Numbered from the stretch's first letter, positions 9,326 to 19,653 are shown. The stretch is DNA of 64,000 bases from Streptomyces sp. NRRL S-646 (GCF_000720765.1 NZ_JODC01000023.1:49399-113398), one strand, 5' to 3'. Notes: generated from the letters alone by a model not told the origin. A program made the numbers and translations.

Positions 9326-9855
9326 CCGCGATCGCCGACATCCGGCAGCCATACACCTGGAACGGCGTCCACGCTGCGCTCTTCGCGGCGGCGGCCGTCA
9401 AGCCCGCCGACCGTGTCCTCGACGTCGGCTGCGGCACCGGGGCCACGACCCGGATCGCCGCCCGGCTGGCCTCGCGGGGGCACGCGGTGGGCGTCGACAT
9501 CTCGGCGCCGTTGCTGCGCACGGCCCAGAAGCTGACGGCCGCCGAGAAGGTCTCGAACGCCTCGTACCAGGTGGCGGACGCGCAGGTCCACCCGTTCCCG
9601 CCGTGCGGCTACGACGTGATCGTCGGCCGGGGCGGCGTACTGTCCTTCGCGGACCCTGCGGCGACCTTCCGCAATCTGGCGCGGGCGCTGATGCCGGGCG
9701 GCCGGCTGGCGTTGGTGTGCCCCCGGTCCCGCTCCGGCCCCGACCGCGTCCGGGTGGTACTGGACGGCTGGGAGAACGTCGAGGTCGGGCTGCGCGGCGG
9801 CATCCGGCTCGTCACCGCCGAACGGCCGCGCCGCATGCCGACCGATGTTGACTGA
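9322..9855 (+). CDS. class I SAM-dependent methyltransferase
   Basis: Small methyltransferase of 177 residues. SAM motif I is VLDVGCGTGATT, followed by the acidic motif GVDIS that binds the ribose, and motif IV-like YDVIVGRGGVLSF. Its ATG overlaps the stop of the AhpD-like gene, so translation is coupled. The protein lacks the extra C-terminal strands of larger relatives and may act on a small molecule; the substrate is unknown. Confidence 0.85.
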   Translation: MTAIADIRQPYTWNGVHAALFAAAAVKPADRVLDVGCGTGATTRIAARLASRGHAVGVDISAPLLRTAQKLTAAEKVSNASYQVADAQVHPFPPCGYDVIVGRGGVLSFADPAATFRNLARALMPGGRLALVCPRSRSGPDRVRVVLDGWENVEVGLRGGIRLVTAERPRRMPTDVD

Positions 9856-9893
9856 AAAGTAACCGCGCGGCCACGGAGCGAGTTGGCACTTCC

Positions 9894-9917
9894 GTCTCAC
9901 AGGGACTCATGTGAGAC
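9894..9917 (+). terminator. small inverted repeat after the methyltransferase gene
   Basis: GTCTCAC (9894-9900) and GTGAGAC (9911-9917) form a perfect 7-bp inverted repeat with a 10-nt loop. It lies 40 nt past the methyltransferase stop and 60 nt before the next start. It could be a weak terminator or an operator; the sequence does not decide. Confidence 0.35.
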
Positions 9918-9977
9918 TGGCGCCCCGTCCGCAGTGCGGACCCCCTCCGCACACCGTCCCCCACCGAAAAGTGTGCC

Positions 9978-10637
9978 GTGCGCGATTTTCCTCTGCCGCT
10001 CGCTCTGACCGCGCGTCTGTCCCCGGTCGTCGTGCTGGCCGCGGCAGGCTGGGCACTGACCTCCGGCCCCGCGGCGACGACGACCGCCGAGCACAAGGAC
10101 GCAGCGAAGACCGGCAACCAGTCGGCCTCCGCCCCCTCCACGACCGCGCAGACCAAGACGTACGCCGCCGCCCCCGCACCATGCGGCAGCGTGGCCGAGA
10201 AGACGCTCAAGGCGCTCGTTCCGGGCGCCAAGACGGCCGGCAAGGAAATCCAGTCGACGGACGCGAAACTGCGCCGCACCTGCTCCTGGAACGCGCTCAA
10301 GGGCTACGACTACCGGTGGCTCGACGTCTCCTTCGAGGTAATGAACTCGGACGAAACGGCACAGAGCACATACAAGCAGCGAACTGCGGACAAGAGCGGC
10401 GGAGGGGCGGTTCCCGGACTCGGTGACCAGGCCTACTCCGTCGTCAATCTCACCACCGAGGACAAGCAGCAGACCCGCGAGGGCATGGTGTTCGCCCAGG
10501 TCTCCAACGTGCTGGTGGTCGTCACGTACAACGGCAGCGACTTCGAGACGAAGAAGGCGCCCAGTACGGACGAGATCAACAAGGGTGCGATCAAGGCGTC
10601 GAGGGACGCTGTGACAGCGCTGAAGGGCAGCCAGTAG
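9978..10637 (+). CDS. secreted or membrane-anchored protein, DUF3558-like
   Basis: The 219-residue protein starts at a GTG, with a hydrophobic N-terminus and then a Thr/Ser/Ala-rich low-complexity linker up to about residue 60. The globular part begins CGSVAEKTLKALVPGAK, contains a second Cys in RRTCSWN and ends with a hydrophobic strand (VLVVVTYNG) and a helix. The paired Cys plus the PGLGDQAY motif resemble DUF3558 surface proteins. No lipobox is seen. Function unknown. Confidence 0.7.
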   Translation: MRDFPLPLALTARLSPVVVLAAAGWALTSGPAATTTAEHKDAAKTGNQSASAPSTTAQTKTYAAAPAPCGSVAEKTLKALVPGAKTAGKEIQSTDAKLRRTCSWNALKGYDYRWLDVSFEVMNSDETAQSTYKQRTADKSGGGAVPGLGDQAYSVVNLTTEDKQQTREGMVFAQVSNVLVVVTYNGSDFETKKAPSTDEINKGAIKASRDAVTALKGSQ

Positions 10638-10650
10638 GACCGGCTGCCCT
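10624..10650 (+). terminator. bidirectional terminator between convergent genes
   Basis: AGGGCAGCC (10624-10632) pairs with GGCTGCCCT (10642-10650) around a 9-nt loop that contains the stop codon of the upstream gene. It lies between that gene and the 3' end of the convergent NCS1 permease gene. Confidence 0.6.
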
Positions 10651-10671
10651 CCGAGGCGCGCAGGCGAAGGC

Positions 10672-12198
<1,527 letters not shown>

Positions 12199-12250
12199 GG
12201 GCAGGCCAATCAATGAGGGGTGGTCCGGAAAGGCCGTGCGGGTCTCCGGT

Positions 12251-12276
12251 CCCCTCCCCGGGGAGGTGGGGAGGGG
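12251..12276 (-). terminator. hairpin between the luciferase-like and permease genes
   Basis: CCCCTCCCC (12251-12259) and GGGGAGGGG (12268-12276) form a 9-bp stem with an 8-nt loop in the 120-nt gap between two same-strand genes. It could attenuate read-through into the permease gene, or be a site of differential mRNA decay. Confidence 0.5.
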
Positions 12277-12318
12277 GGAACTGGAGTGGGGGGTGGGGAG
12301 GGAACTGGTAGGCGCAGG

Positions 12319-13338
12319 TCAGGAGTTGACCGCGGGGATGACCTGGGCGCCGTACGCGTCGATCACGGCCTCCTGCGCGTCGTGCATGTCGTACACGGCG
12401 AACTGGTCGACGCCCAGCTCGCGCAGCGCGTTCAGCTTCTCGATGTGCTTCTCGACCGGGCCGATGATGCAGAACCGGTCGACGATCTCGTCGGGTACGA
12501 ACTGGGTGTCCGGGTTGTCGGCGCGCCCGTGGTGGGAGTAGTCGTACCCCTCGCGCGCCTTGATGTAGTCCGTGAGCTCGTCGGGTACGGCGGCGGAGTG
12601 CTCGCCGTACTTGGAGACGAGGTCGGCGACGTGGTTGCCGACCATCCCGCCGAACCAGCGGCACTGGTCGCGCGCATGAGCCAGCGCCTCGGGCGAGTCG
12701 TCCTCGGTGACATAGGCCGGGGCGGCCACGCAGATCTTCACGGCGGAGGGATCACGACCCGCAGCGACGGCCGCCTCCTTGACCGCCTTCACCATGTACT
12801 CGGTGAGGTAGAGGTCGGAGAGCTGCAGGATGAACCCGTCGGCCTCCTCTCCGGTCATCTTCAGGGCCTTGGGGCCGTACGCCGCCATCCATACGGGGAG
12901 TTCGGCGCCCGGCTTGATCCACGGGAACCTGACCACCGTGCCGCCGAGGTCGGCCTCCTCTCCGCGGCCCAGCGCCCGGATGACCTTCATGGCCTCGCTG
13001 ATGCGTGCCAGGGTGTTGGGCTTGCGGCCCGCGACGCGCATCGCGGAGTCGCCGCGGCCGATGCCGCAGACGGTGCGGTTGCCGAACATGTCGTTGAGGG
13101 TGGCGAAGGTGGAGGCGGTGACCTCCCACGTGCGGGTGCCCGGGTTGGTGACCATCGGGCCGACCGTCAACTTGGTGGTGTTCGACAGGATCTGACTGTA
13201 GATCACGAACGGTTCCTGCCACAGCACGGCGGAGTCGAAGGTCCAGCCGTAGGTGAAGCCGTTGCGCTCGGCGCGCTTCATCAGGCTGACGACCTTCGAG
13301 GCCGGCGGGTCGGTCTGCAGGACGAGTCCGAAGTCCAT
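12319..13338 (-). CDS. luciferase-like (LLM) flavin/F420-dependent oxidoreductase
   Basis: TIM-barrel LLM-class enzyme of 339 residues, starting MDFGLVLQTDPPASKV. Typical features are the TFDSAVLWQEPFV segment, VGPMVTNPGTR, and IGRGDSAMRVAGRKP lining the cofactor site. It belongs to the subgroup often found beside dihydropyrimidinase genes. AGGAG precedes the ATG, which lies 11 nt after the dihydropyrimidinase stop, so the two are one transcript. It may oxidise a pyrimidine-derived or hydantoin intermediate; cofactor (FMN or F420) and substrate are not settled by sequence. Confidence 0.88.
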   Translation of the reverse strand: MDFGLVLQTDPPASKVVSLMKRAERNGFTYGWTFDSAVLWQEPFVIYSQILSNTTKLTVGPMVTNPGTRTWEVTASTFATLNDMFGNRTVCGIGRGDSAMRVAGRKPNTLARISEAMKVIRALGRGEEADLGGTVVRFPWIKPGAELPVWMAAYGPKALKMTGEEADGFILQLSDLYLTEYMVKAVKEAAVAAGRDPSAVKICVAAPAYVTEDDSPEALAHARDQCRWFGGMVGNHVADLVSKYGEHSAAVPDELTDYIKAREGYDYSHHGRADNPDTQFVPDEIVDRFCIIGPVEKHIEKLNALRELGVDQFAVYDMHDAQEAVIDAYGAQVIPAVNS

Positions 13339-13349
13339 GGGCGCCACTC

Positions 13350-14753
13350 CTAGTTGAGGTACTGACAGGTGGAGCGCGGGGTGTAGACACCGTGGCCGGC
13401 GTGTCCCGTGTACTCCCGCTCGTTGATGACGACTTCGCCGCGCGAGAGGACCGTCTCGACCCGGCCGGTGATCCGCTTGCCCTCGTAGGCCGAGTAGTCG
13501 ACGTTCATGTGGTGCGTCTCGACGGACAGCACCTGCTCGGCGTTCGGGTCGTAGATGACGACGTCGGCGTCGGCGCCGGGCGCGATCGTGCCCTTCTTCG
13601 GGTACATGCCGAACATACGGGCCGGGGTGGCGCAGGCGATCTCGATCCAGCGGCGTCGGGAGATGTGGCCCTCGACGACGGCCTGGTGGAGGAGGTCCAT
13701 GCGGTTCTCGACACCCGGAAGGCCGTTCGGGATCTTCGAGAAGTCCCCGCGGCCGAGTTCCTTCTGGCCCACGAAGCAGAAGGGGCAGTGGTCGGTGGAG
13801 ACGACCTGGAGGTCGTTGGTGCGCAGGCCCTGCCACAGCTTGGCCTGGTGCTCCTTGGGGCGGAGCGGCGTGCTGCACACGTACTTCGAACCCTCGAAGT
13901 CCGGCTCGGCGAGGTTGTCGGTGGACAGGAAGAGGTACTGCGGGCAGGTCTCGCCGAAGACGGGGAGACCCTCGTCGCGCGCCCGCGCCAGCTCGGCCAC
14001 TGCCTCCATGGCCGAGACGTGCACGACGTACAGCGGGGCGCCCGCCACCTGTGCGAGCTTGATGGCGCGGTGCGTGGCCTCGGCCTCCAGCAGGGCCTTG
14101 CGGACCTCACCGTGGTAGCGGGGGTCGGTCTCGCCGCGGGCCAGCGCCTGTTCCACCAGCACGTCGATCGCGATGCCGTTCTCGGCGTGCATCATGATCA
14201 GGCCGCCGTTGTCCGCGGAGCGCTGCATGGCGCGCAGGATCTGGCCGTCGTCGCTGTAGAAGACGCCGGGGTAGGCCATGAACTGCTTGAAGGAGGTGAC
14301 GCCTTCCTCGACGAGGTGGTCCATCTCCTTGAGCGTGCCCTCGTTCACATCGGAGATGATCATGTGGAAGCCGTAGTCGATCGCGCAGTTGCCCTCCGCC
14401 TTCGCGTGCCAGGCGTCGAGGCCCTCACGCAGGGAGTGGCCGACGCTCTGCACGGCGAAGTCGACGATCGTGGTCGTACCGCCCCAGGCTGCCGCCCGGG
14501 TACCGGTCTCGAAGGTGTCGGAGGCGAAGGTGCCGCCGAACGGCAGCTCCATGTGGGTGTGGGCGTCGACGCCGCCCGGGATGACGTACTTGCCGGTGGC
14601 GTCTATGGTCCGCTCGGCCGTCCAGGCCTCGGCGGCGGAAGTGCCGGCGGCAGCGATGGCGGCGATGCGGCCGTCCTCGATGAGGACGTCGGCGTGGAGT
14701 TCGTCGGATGCGGTGATGACGAGACCGCCGCGGATGACGGTACGGCCGACCAT
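13350..14753 (-). CDS. hydA: dihydropyrimidinase / D-hydantoinase
   Basis: Cyclic-amide hydrolase that opens dihydrouracil, dihydrothymine or 5-substituted hydantoins to N-carbamoyl amino acids. The amidohydrolase metal site is complete: HTH in GGVDAHTHMELPFGG, the carbamylated Lys in SFKQFMAYPG, His in MMHAENG and VVHVSAMEA, and the catalytic Asp in STDHCPF. Its 467 residues match the family. The products suit the carbamoyl-amidohydrolases encoded upstream (14882-15724 and 18753-19595). A copy of the dispersed repeat lies just upstream of its start. Confidence 0.92.
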   Translation of the reverse strand: MVGRTVIRGGLVITASDELHADVLIEDGRIAAIAAAGTSAAEAWTAERTIDATGKYVIPGGVDAHTHMELPFGGTFASDTFETGTRAAAWGGTTTIVDFAVQSVGHSLREGLDAWHAKAEGNCAIDYGFHMIISDVNEGTLKEMDHLVEEGVTSFKQFMAYPGVFYSDDGQILRAMQRSADNGGLIMMHAENGIAIDVLVEQALARGETDPRYHGEVRKALLEAEATHRAIKLAQVAGAPLYVVHVSAMEAVAELARARDEGLPVFGETCPQYLFLSTDNLAEPDFEGSKYVCSTPLRPKEHQAKLWQGLRTNDLQVVSTDHCPFCFVGQKELGRGDFSKIPNGLPGVENRMDLLHQAVVEGHISRRRWIEIACATPARMFGMYPKKGTIAPGADADVVIYDPNAEQVLSVETHHMNVDYSAYEGKRITGRVETVLSRGEVVINEREYTGHAGHGVYTPRSTCQYLN

Positions 14754-14798
14754 GGGTTCACGCTCCGTTCGGTTGTCGAAAAAGTGACGGTCGTCTGT

Positions 14799-14866
14799 GG
14801 CTGGTCGCGCCCACGCGGCGGAGCCGCATATGGACGCTGTCCCGCGCCCCTTTCAGGGCGCAGGGA
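14799..14866 (+). repeat. dispersed intergenic palindromic repeat, copy 2
   Basis: Same unit as at 6296-6363: GCTGGTCGCGCCCACGCGGC, GAGCCGCATAT, then the hairpin GCGCCCCTTTCAGGGCGC. Unlike the other two copies it lies between two same-strand genes, 3' of the carbamoyl-amidohydrolase and upstream of dihydropyrimidinase. Confidence 0.7.
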
Positions 14867-14881
14867 CTGCCCGTCGGCTGG

Positions 14882-15724
14882 TTACGGCGCCGTGAGCGGG
14901 CCGTACGCGTCCGGGCGGCGGTCTCGGAAGAACTGCCAGCGGTCGCGGACCTCGCGGAGCTTGGCCAGGTCCAGGTCGCGGACGACGAGTTCGGTCTCCT
15001 TGTCGCTCGCCACCTCGCCCACGAACTGCGCCTCCGGGTCGACGAAGTACGTCGTGCCGTAGAAGTCGTTGTCGCCCAGCTCCTCCACCCCGACCCGGTT
15101 GATCGCGCCGACGAAGTACTCGTTGGCGACGGCCGCCGCCGGCTGCTCCAGCTGCCACAGATAGGCGGACAGGCCGCGCGAGGTGGCCGACGGGTTGAAG
15201 ACGATCTCGGCACCCGCGAGCCCCAACGCCCGCCAGCCCTCCGGGAAGTGGCGGTCGTAGCAGATGTAGACGCCGATCTTCCCGACCTTGGTGTCGAAGA
15301 CGGGCCAGCCGGCGTTGCCGGGGCGGAAGTAGAACTTCTCCCAGAATCCCGGGACTTGGGGAATGTGGTGCTTGCGGTACTTGCCGAGGTACGAGCCGTC
15401 CGCGTCGATCACCGCGGCCGTGTTGTAGAGGACGCCGGGCTGCTCCTCCTCGTACATCGGCAGGATCAGGACGATGCCCAGTTCCTTGGCGAGGGCCTGG
15501 AAGCGCTTGACGATCGGGCCGTCCGGGATCGCTTCCGCGTACTCGTAGAACGCCTTGTCCTGGACCTGGCAGAAGTAGGGCCCGTAGAAAAGCTCCTGGA
15601 AGCACAGGACCTGAGCACCCTGCGCGGCCGCGTCGCGGGCCGCCTGCTCGTGTACCTGGATCATCGACTCCTTGTCGCCCGTCCACGCGGTCTGGAAGAG
15701 GGCGGCACGAATCACTCTGCTCAT
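14882..15724 (-). CDS. nitrilase-superfamily carbamoyl-amidohydrolase (beta-ureidopropionase-like), copy 1
   Basis: Carbon-nitrogen hydrolase of 280 residues with the Glu-Lys-Cys triad: Glu in CFQELFYGP, Lys in LGKYRKHHIPQ, and nucleophile Cys in VYICYDRHFPEGW. The C-terminal half has GAINRVGVEE and GTTYFVDPEA. These match N-carbamoyl-beta-alanine / N-carbamoyl-D-amino-acid amidohydrolases, which release CO2 and ammonia. It is about 70% identical by eye to the second copy at 18753-19595, so an old duplication split by PucR and the aminotransferase is likely. The two may prefer different carbamoyl substrates. Confidence 0.92.
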   Translation of the reverse strand: MSRVIRAALFQTAWTGDKESMIQVHEQAARDAAAQGAQVLCFQELFYGPYFCQVQDKAFYEYAEAIPDGPIVKRFQALAKELGIVLILPMYEEEQPGVLYNTAAVIDADGSYLGKYRKHHIPQVPGFWEKFYFRPGNAGWPVFDTKVGKIGVYICYDRHFPEGWRALGLAGAEIVFNPSATSRGLSAYLWQLEQPAAAVANEYFVGAINRVGVEELGDNDFYGTTYFVDPEAQFVGEVASDKETELVVRDLDLAKLREVRDRWQFFRDRRPDAYGPLTAP

Positions 15725-15879
15725 CGGGACCTCCGGTCGCTCGGTGTGCGAGAAGACTAGGAAGTCCGAAAACGGGCGTTGAGTTGCACGCTGTCACGTC
15801 TGCGGGCGTGCGGCGTGCCACGGTGTCACCCTTTCCCGAGCTCATGTTTCACCGCCGTTTTCCCAGGTCGTGGCATGTT

Positions 15880-17445
15880 TCAGCCCTGTTGCGCGTCGTG
15901 CGCGAGGAGCGCGATGTGCACCGAGGCGGCCTGCTCGAAGTCGTCGAGGTCCACACCGAGGCGACCCTGTATGGCCTCCAGGCGGCGGTACAGGGCAGGC
16001 CGGGAGACATGGTGGAGCTGGGCGGTGCGGGACTTGTTGCGTCCGGTGGCGAGATAGGTGCGCAGCACGGACAGCAGGTCCTCGTCGGCCGAGCACAGCA
16101 GCCCGTCCAGCTCCCGCTCCGCGAACGACTGCACATACGGATCGTCCCTCAGCAGCCGGATCAGGCCGCGCAGATGTACGTCCTTGAGGCGTACGACGGC
16201 CGGGAGGTCGAGGGCGGCCGAGGAGTCCGCCACGGCGTCGGCGACGTGCTGGGCCTCGCGCAGTCCGGCGGGCACGTCGTCCCAGGCGGTGCGCGGGTCG
16301 GCGGCGGCCACCACGGTCTTCGTCGACCCCGATTCCGTACGCAGCCGGGCCGCGAAGTGCGCGGTGAGGGCGGCCGCGTCCTGGTCGCGGGCGAGGCTGA
16401 GGAGCACGGCGGTGGCTTCGTCGGCGAGCTCCGCGACGAGTCCCGACAGGCCCAACAGGCGCAGCACGCGGTCCAGTTGGGCGAGATCGGCGTCCCGTAC
16501 CACCAGCGGTACGAAGGTGCGCCGGTTGACCGGCAGTCCGGCGGCACGCGCGCGTGGCAGCAGCTGCCTGGCCGGTACGACCCCGCTGACCAGGTCGGTG
16601 AGCAGGCTCTGCGCGGACTGCTCCTCCCAGGTGTGGGCCGAGGTGCCGCCGAGCATGCGGTGCAGGACGAGGGCCTCGGCGGCCCGGTCGGCGAGGAGGC
16701 GTCCGGTGGCGGTGTCGCCGCGGTAGCCGCAGAGCATGATCTGCCCCCAGCGCTCGCCGCGCCCGCCGAGCTCGGCGCGGATCCAGCCGTCACCCTCGCT
16801 GCCGCCGGCCTGCCGGGCGATGCGCTCCCAGTCGCGCAGCACGTCGTCCACGGCGGGCCGCTCCCCCGCGGTGGCGAGGACGCGGTGGGCGAGGTTGGTG
16901 ACGACGACCGGGCAGGCGCTGTGCTGGGCGATCTCGTCGAGGAGCCGCTGCAGGGGGGCGCCAGCGGTGATGAGTCCGGTGAGCGCCGTGCGGACGGACT
17001 CCGAAAGACTCACGGCGGCGAACTTCCGCCGTACCAGCCGGGCCTGGACCTCCTCCGTCAGCTCCGCGAACGGGAAGGGCCGGTGGAGGACGATCATCGG
17101 CAGCCCGCAGCGTTCGGCGACCCGGCGCATCACGTCCGGCGGGGAGGGGAAGGCCCGCCCGAGGCCGAGCACGACGGCAGCGGCCTCGGCGCGGTGCAGG
17201 GACCGGATGTACTCGGCCTGCTTCTCCTCGTCGCCGGCGAGCAGCACGCCGGTGGTGAGGACCATCTCGCCGCCGCTGAGCATGACGCCCACGTCGGGCG
17301 CCTCGGCGACATGCACCCAGCGCACGGGCCGGTCGAGCTGGGCCGCGCCGGCCACCACCTCGGGCTCCCCGGCGAGGACCCGTTCCAGGGTCAGCACCTG
17401 GCGCACCGACAGGGCGGGTTCGAGGGTCCCGAAGGTGGTGGTCAT
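15880..17445 (-). CDS. PucR-family transcriptional regulator
   Basis: The 521-residue regulator has an N-terminal PucR sensor domain (VRQVLTLERVLAGEPEVVAG, then LSGGEMVLTTGVLL), a central GGDEF-like region and a C-terminal PucR helix-turn-helix (RNKSRTAQLHHVSRPALYRRL). Family members control purine, pyrimidine and amine catabolism. It lies inside the catabolic cluster, 24 nt downstream of the aminotransferase on the same strand, so it is probably the pathway activator. The inverted repeat at 19624-19653 is a candidate site. Confidence 0.9.
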   Translation of the reverse strand: MTTTFGTLEPALSVRQVLTLERVLAGEPEVVAGAAQLDRPVRWVHVAEAPDVGVMLSGGEMVLTTGVLLAGDEEKQAEYIRSLHRAEAAAVVLGLGRAFPSPPDVMRRVAERCGLPMIVLHRPFPFAELTEEVQARLVRRKFAAVSLSESVRTALTGLITAGAPLQRLLDEIAQHSACPVVVTNLAHRVLATAGERPAVDDVLRDWERIARQAGGSEGDGWIRAELGGRGERWGQIMLCGYRGDTATGRLLADRAAEALVLHRMLGGTSAHTWEEQSAQSLLTDLVSGVVPARQLLPRARAAGLPVNRRTFVPLVVRDADLAQLDRVLRLLGLSGLVAELADEATAVLLSLARDQDAAALTAHFAARLRTESGSTKTVVAAADPRTAWDDVPAGLREAQHVADAVADSSAALDLPAVVRLKDVHLRGLIRLLRDDPYVQSFAERELDGLLCSADEDLLSVLRTYLATGRNKSRTAQLHHVSRPALYRRLEAIQGRLGVDLDDFEQAASVHIALLAHDAQQG

Positions 17446-17469
17446 GGCGGTCTTCCCTTGCTCAGCGCA

Positions 17470-18756
17470 CTACTGCGTAAGGCTCCTCAGAGCGCGTTCG
17501 AGGGTCGCGGCGCCCTCCTCGGCCTCCGCGACCGTCAGGGACAGGGGTGGGGCGACACGCAGGGCGCTGGTGTTGTGGCCGCCGCCCTTGCCGATCAGCA
17601 GCCCGTCCGCGCGGGTCGCTTCGAGGACGGCGGACGCGGCGTCCGGGTCGGCCTCGTCGGTCCCCGGTTTCACCAGCTCGATGCCGAGCATCAGGCCGCG
17701 GCCGCGCACCTCGCGTACGTGCGGGACCTGGGCGGCGACGGCCCGCAGCCGCTCGATGAGCAGCCCTCCGACGCGCCGGGCGTTGCCCTGCAGGTCGTGT
17801 TCCAGCAGGTAGGTGAGATTGGCGAGGCCGGCCGCCATGGTGATCTGGGTGCCGCCGAAGGTGGAGATGCTGTTGGAGTCGAGGCAGTTCATGATCTCGG
17901 CGCGGGCGACGACACCGCCGATGGAGCTGCCGTTGCCGATGCCCTTGGCGAAGGTGAGCATGTCCGGCGGGCCGCTCTGGCCGTGTGCCTGCCAGCCCCA
18001 GAAGTTGTCGCCCGTGCGGCCCCAGCCGGTCTGCACCTCGTCGGCGATCCAGAGGATGCCGCGCTCGGCGAGGACCTCGCGGAAGGCCGCGTACAGACCG
18101 TCCGGCCCGGAGGTGAAGCCGCCGACGCCCTGGATGGGCTCGGCGATCAGGGCCGCGGGCGGGCGGGTGTGGCCGAGCAGGTCCTTCAGGTCGTCGACGC
18201 AGGCCGCGATGAAGTCGTCGTCGCTGAGGGAGGCGTACGGGCCGCGGGTGCGGACGCCGCCGTGGACGTACAGCGTCTGGAGGGGTGACAGCGAGGTCGG
18301 GGACCAGCCGCGGTTGCCGGTGATGCCGACCGCGCTGAAGGAGCGGCCGTGGTAGCTGTTGCGCATCGCCAGGACGGTGTTGCTCTGCCGGTAGGTGGTG
18401 GCGAGCAGCAGGGCGGTGTCGTTGGCCTCGGTGCCGGAGGTGGTGAAGAAGACACGGGCGTCCGGGATGCCGCTCAACTGGGCGATCCGCTCGGCGAGTT
18501 CGACCATCGGGCGGTTGAGGTAGAGCGTGGACGAGTGGAGGATCCGCCCGGCCTGCTCGCTCACCGCCTTGGTGACCTCGGGCAGCGCGTGCGCGGTCAT
18601 CGTGGTGAGGATGCCGCCGAAGAAGTCGAGGTACTTGTTGCCGTCCGAGTCCCAGACGTACCGGCCCTCGCCGTGCGTGATCTCCAGCGGCTCCTCGTAG
18701 TAGAGGGCGAGCCAGTCGGGCAGGACCGACCTGTGGCGGGCGTAGAGGTCGGTCAC
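17470..18756 (-). CDS. class III aminotransferase (beta-alanine/omega-amino acid type)
   Basis: PLP-dependent transaminase of 428 residues. It shows the phosphate/ring region FTTSGTEANDTALLLA, the ring-stacking Asp in WIADEVQTGWGRTG and the Schiff-base Lys in TFAKGIGNG. Close relatives transfer the amino group of beta-alanine, beta-aminoisobutyrate or GABA to pyruvate or 2-oxoglutarate. Its start overlaps the stop of the second amidohydrolase by 4 nt, which fits converting beta-alanine to malonate semialdehyde as the last step of pyrimidine breakdown. Confidence 0.92.
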   Translation of the reverse strand: MTDLYARHRSVLPDWLALYYEEPLEITHGEGRYVWDSDGNKYLDFFGGILTTMTAHALPEVTKAVSEQAGRILHSSTLYLNRPMVELAERIAQLSGIPDARVFFTTSGTEANDTALLLATTYRQSNTVLAMRNSYHGRSFSAVGITGNRGWSPTSLSPLQTLYVHGGVRTRGPYASLSDDDFIAACVDDLKDLLGHTRPPAALIAEPIQGVGGFTSGPDGLYAAFREVLAERGILWIADEVQTGWGRTGDNFWGWQAHGQSGPPDMLTFAKGIGNGSSIGGVVARAEIMNCLDSNSISTFGGTQITMAAGLANLTYLLEHDLQGNARRVGGLLIERLRAVAAQVPHVREVRGRGLMLGIELVKPGTDEADPDAASAVLEATRADGLLIGKGGGHNTSALRVAPPLSLTVAEAEEGAATLERALRSLTQ

Positions 18757-19595
18757 GGCTGCACCAGCCCTTCGTAGGCGTCGGGTCGTCGGTCACGGTA
18801 GAACGCCCACTGCTGCCGCACTTCCTCGATCAGGTCGAAGTCGAGGTCGCGGACGAGGAGTTCCTCGGTCTTGTCGCTCGCGGTGTCACCGACGAACTGG
18901 CCGCGCGGGTCGACGAAGTACGACGTGCCGTAGAAGTCGTTGTCGCCGTACTCCTCGACCCCGACCCGGTTGATCGCGGCGACGAAGTACTCGTTGGCGA
19001 CGGCCGCGGCGGGCTGCTCCAGCCGCCACAGGTAGGAGGAGAGGCCGCGGTGGGTGGCCGACGGGTTGTAGACCAACTGGGCGCCGTTGAGGCCGAGCTG
19101 GCGCCAGCCCTCCGGGAAGTGGCGGTCGTAGCAGATGTACACGCCCACCTTGCCGACCGCCGTGTCGAAGACGGGCCAGCCGACGTTGCCGGGCTTGAAG
19201 TAGTACTTCTCCCAGAAGCCCTTGACCTGCGGGATGTGGTGCTTGCGGTACTTGCCGAGGAAGGTGCCGTCGGCGTCGATCACGGCGGCGGTGTTGTAGT
19301 AGAAGCCGGACTGCTCGACCTCGAAGACCGGCACGACGATCACCATGCCTGTTTCGCGGGCGAGATCCTGCATACGACTCACGGTCGGCCCCTCGGGCAC
19401 CTGCTCGGCCCAGCGGTAGTGCTCGGGTTCCTGGACCTGGCAGAAGTAGGGAGCGTTGAAGACCTCCTGGAACCCGATGATCTTCGCACCCTGTCGGGCC
19501 GCCTCGCGGGCGTGCTCCTCGTGTTTCGCCACCATGGACTCGGTGTCGCCGGTCCAGGTGGCCTGGACCAGAGCGGCACGTACGACGTTGGCCAT
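18753..19595 (-). CDS. nitrilase-superfamily carbamoyl-amidohydrolase (beta-ureidopropionase-like), copy 2
   Basis: Paralogue of the gene at 14882, same length (280 residues) and same triad: Glu in IGFQEVFNAP, Lys in GKYRKHHIPQVKGF, Cys in VYICYDRHFPEGWRQ. Differences cluster near the substrate pocket: FQEVFNAPYF here against FQELFYGPYF in the other copy, and INRVGVEEYGDNDF against INRVGVEELGDNDF. It is translationally coupled to the aminotransferase, so this copy is the better candidate for true beta-ureidopropionase. It is the first gene of this sub-operon. Confidence 0.92.
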   Translation of the reverse strand: MANVVRAALVQATWTGDTESMVAKHEEHAREAARQGAKIIGFQEVFNAPYFCQVQEPEHYRWAEQVPEGPTVSRMQDLARETGMVIVVPVFEVEQSGFYYNTAAVIDADGTFLGKYRKHHIPQVKGFWEKYYFKPGNVGWPVFDTAVGKVGVYICYDRHFPEGWRQLGLNGAQLVYNPSATHRGLSSYLWRLEQPAAAVANEYFVAAINRVGVEEYGDNDFYGTSYFVDPRGQFVGDTASDKTEELLVRDLDFDLIEEVRQQWAFYRDRRPDAYEGLVQP

Positions 19596-19623
19596 GAGCT
19601 GCTCCTTCGGCGGGTCGTCAGAG

Positions 19624-19653
19624 CCTCTACGCCCGTAGAACAGGCCGTAGAGG
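19624..19653 (-). promoter_or_regulatory. inverted-repeat operator candidate upstream of the amidohydrolase-aminotransferase operon
   Basis: CCTCTACG (19624-19631) and CGTAGAGG (19646-19653) form a perfect 8-bp inverted repeat with a 14-nt spacer, 29 nt upstream of the start of the operon's first gene. The spacing suits a dimeric regulator; PucR from the same cluster is the natural candidate (inference). Confidence 0.5.

Noticed and set aside
13392..15062. 556-codon plus-strand frame opposite dihydropyrimidinase
   Set aside because: It is antisense to a gene with a complete active site; low-complexity Val/Gly/Ala composition is typical of a shadow.
15779..15880. Small plus-strand frame at 15779 as a leader peptide of the amidohydrolase region
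   Set aside because: It lies antisense to the end of PucR and lacks a ribosome-binding site; nothing supports it as a gene.
15784..18288. 834-codon plus-strand frame opposite PucR and the aminotransferase
   Set aside because: It spans two clear genes on the other strand and has no start signal or motif.
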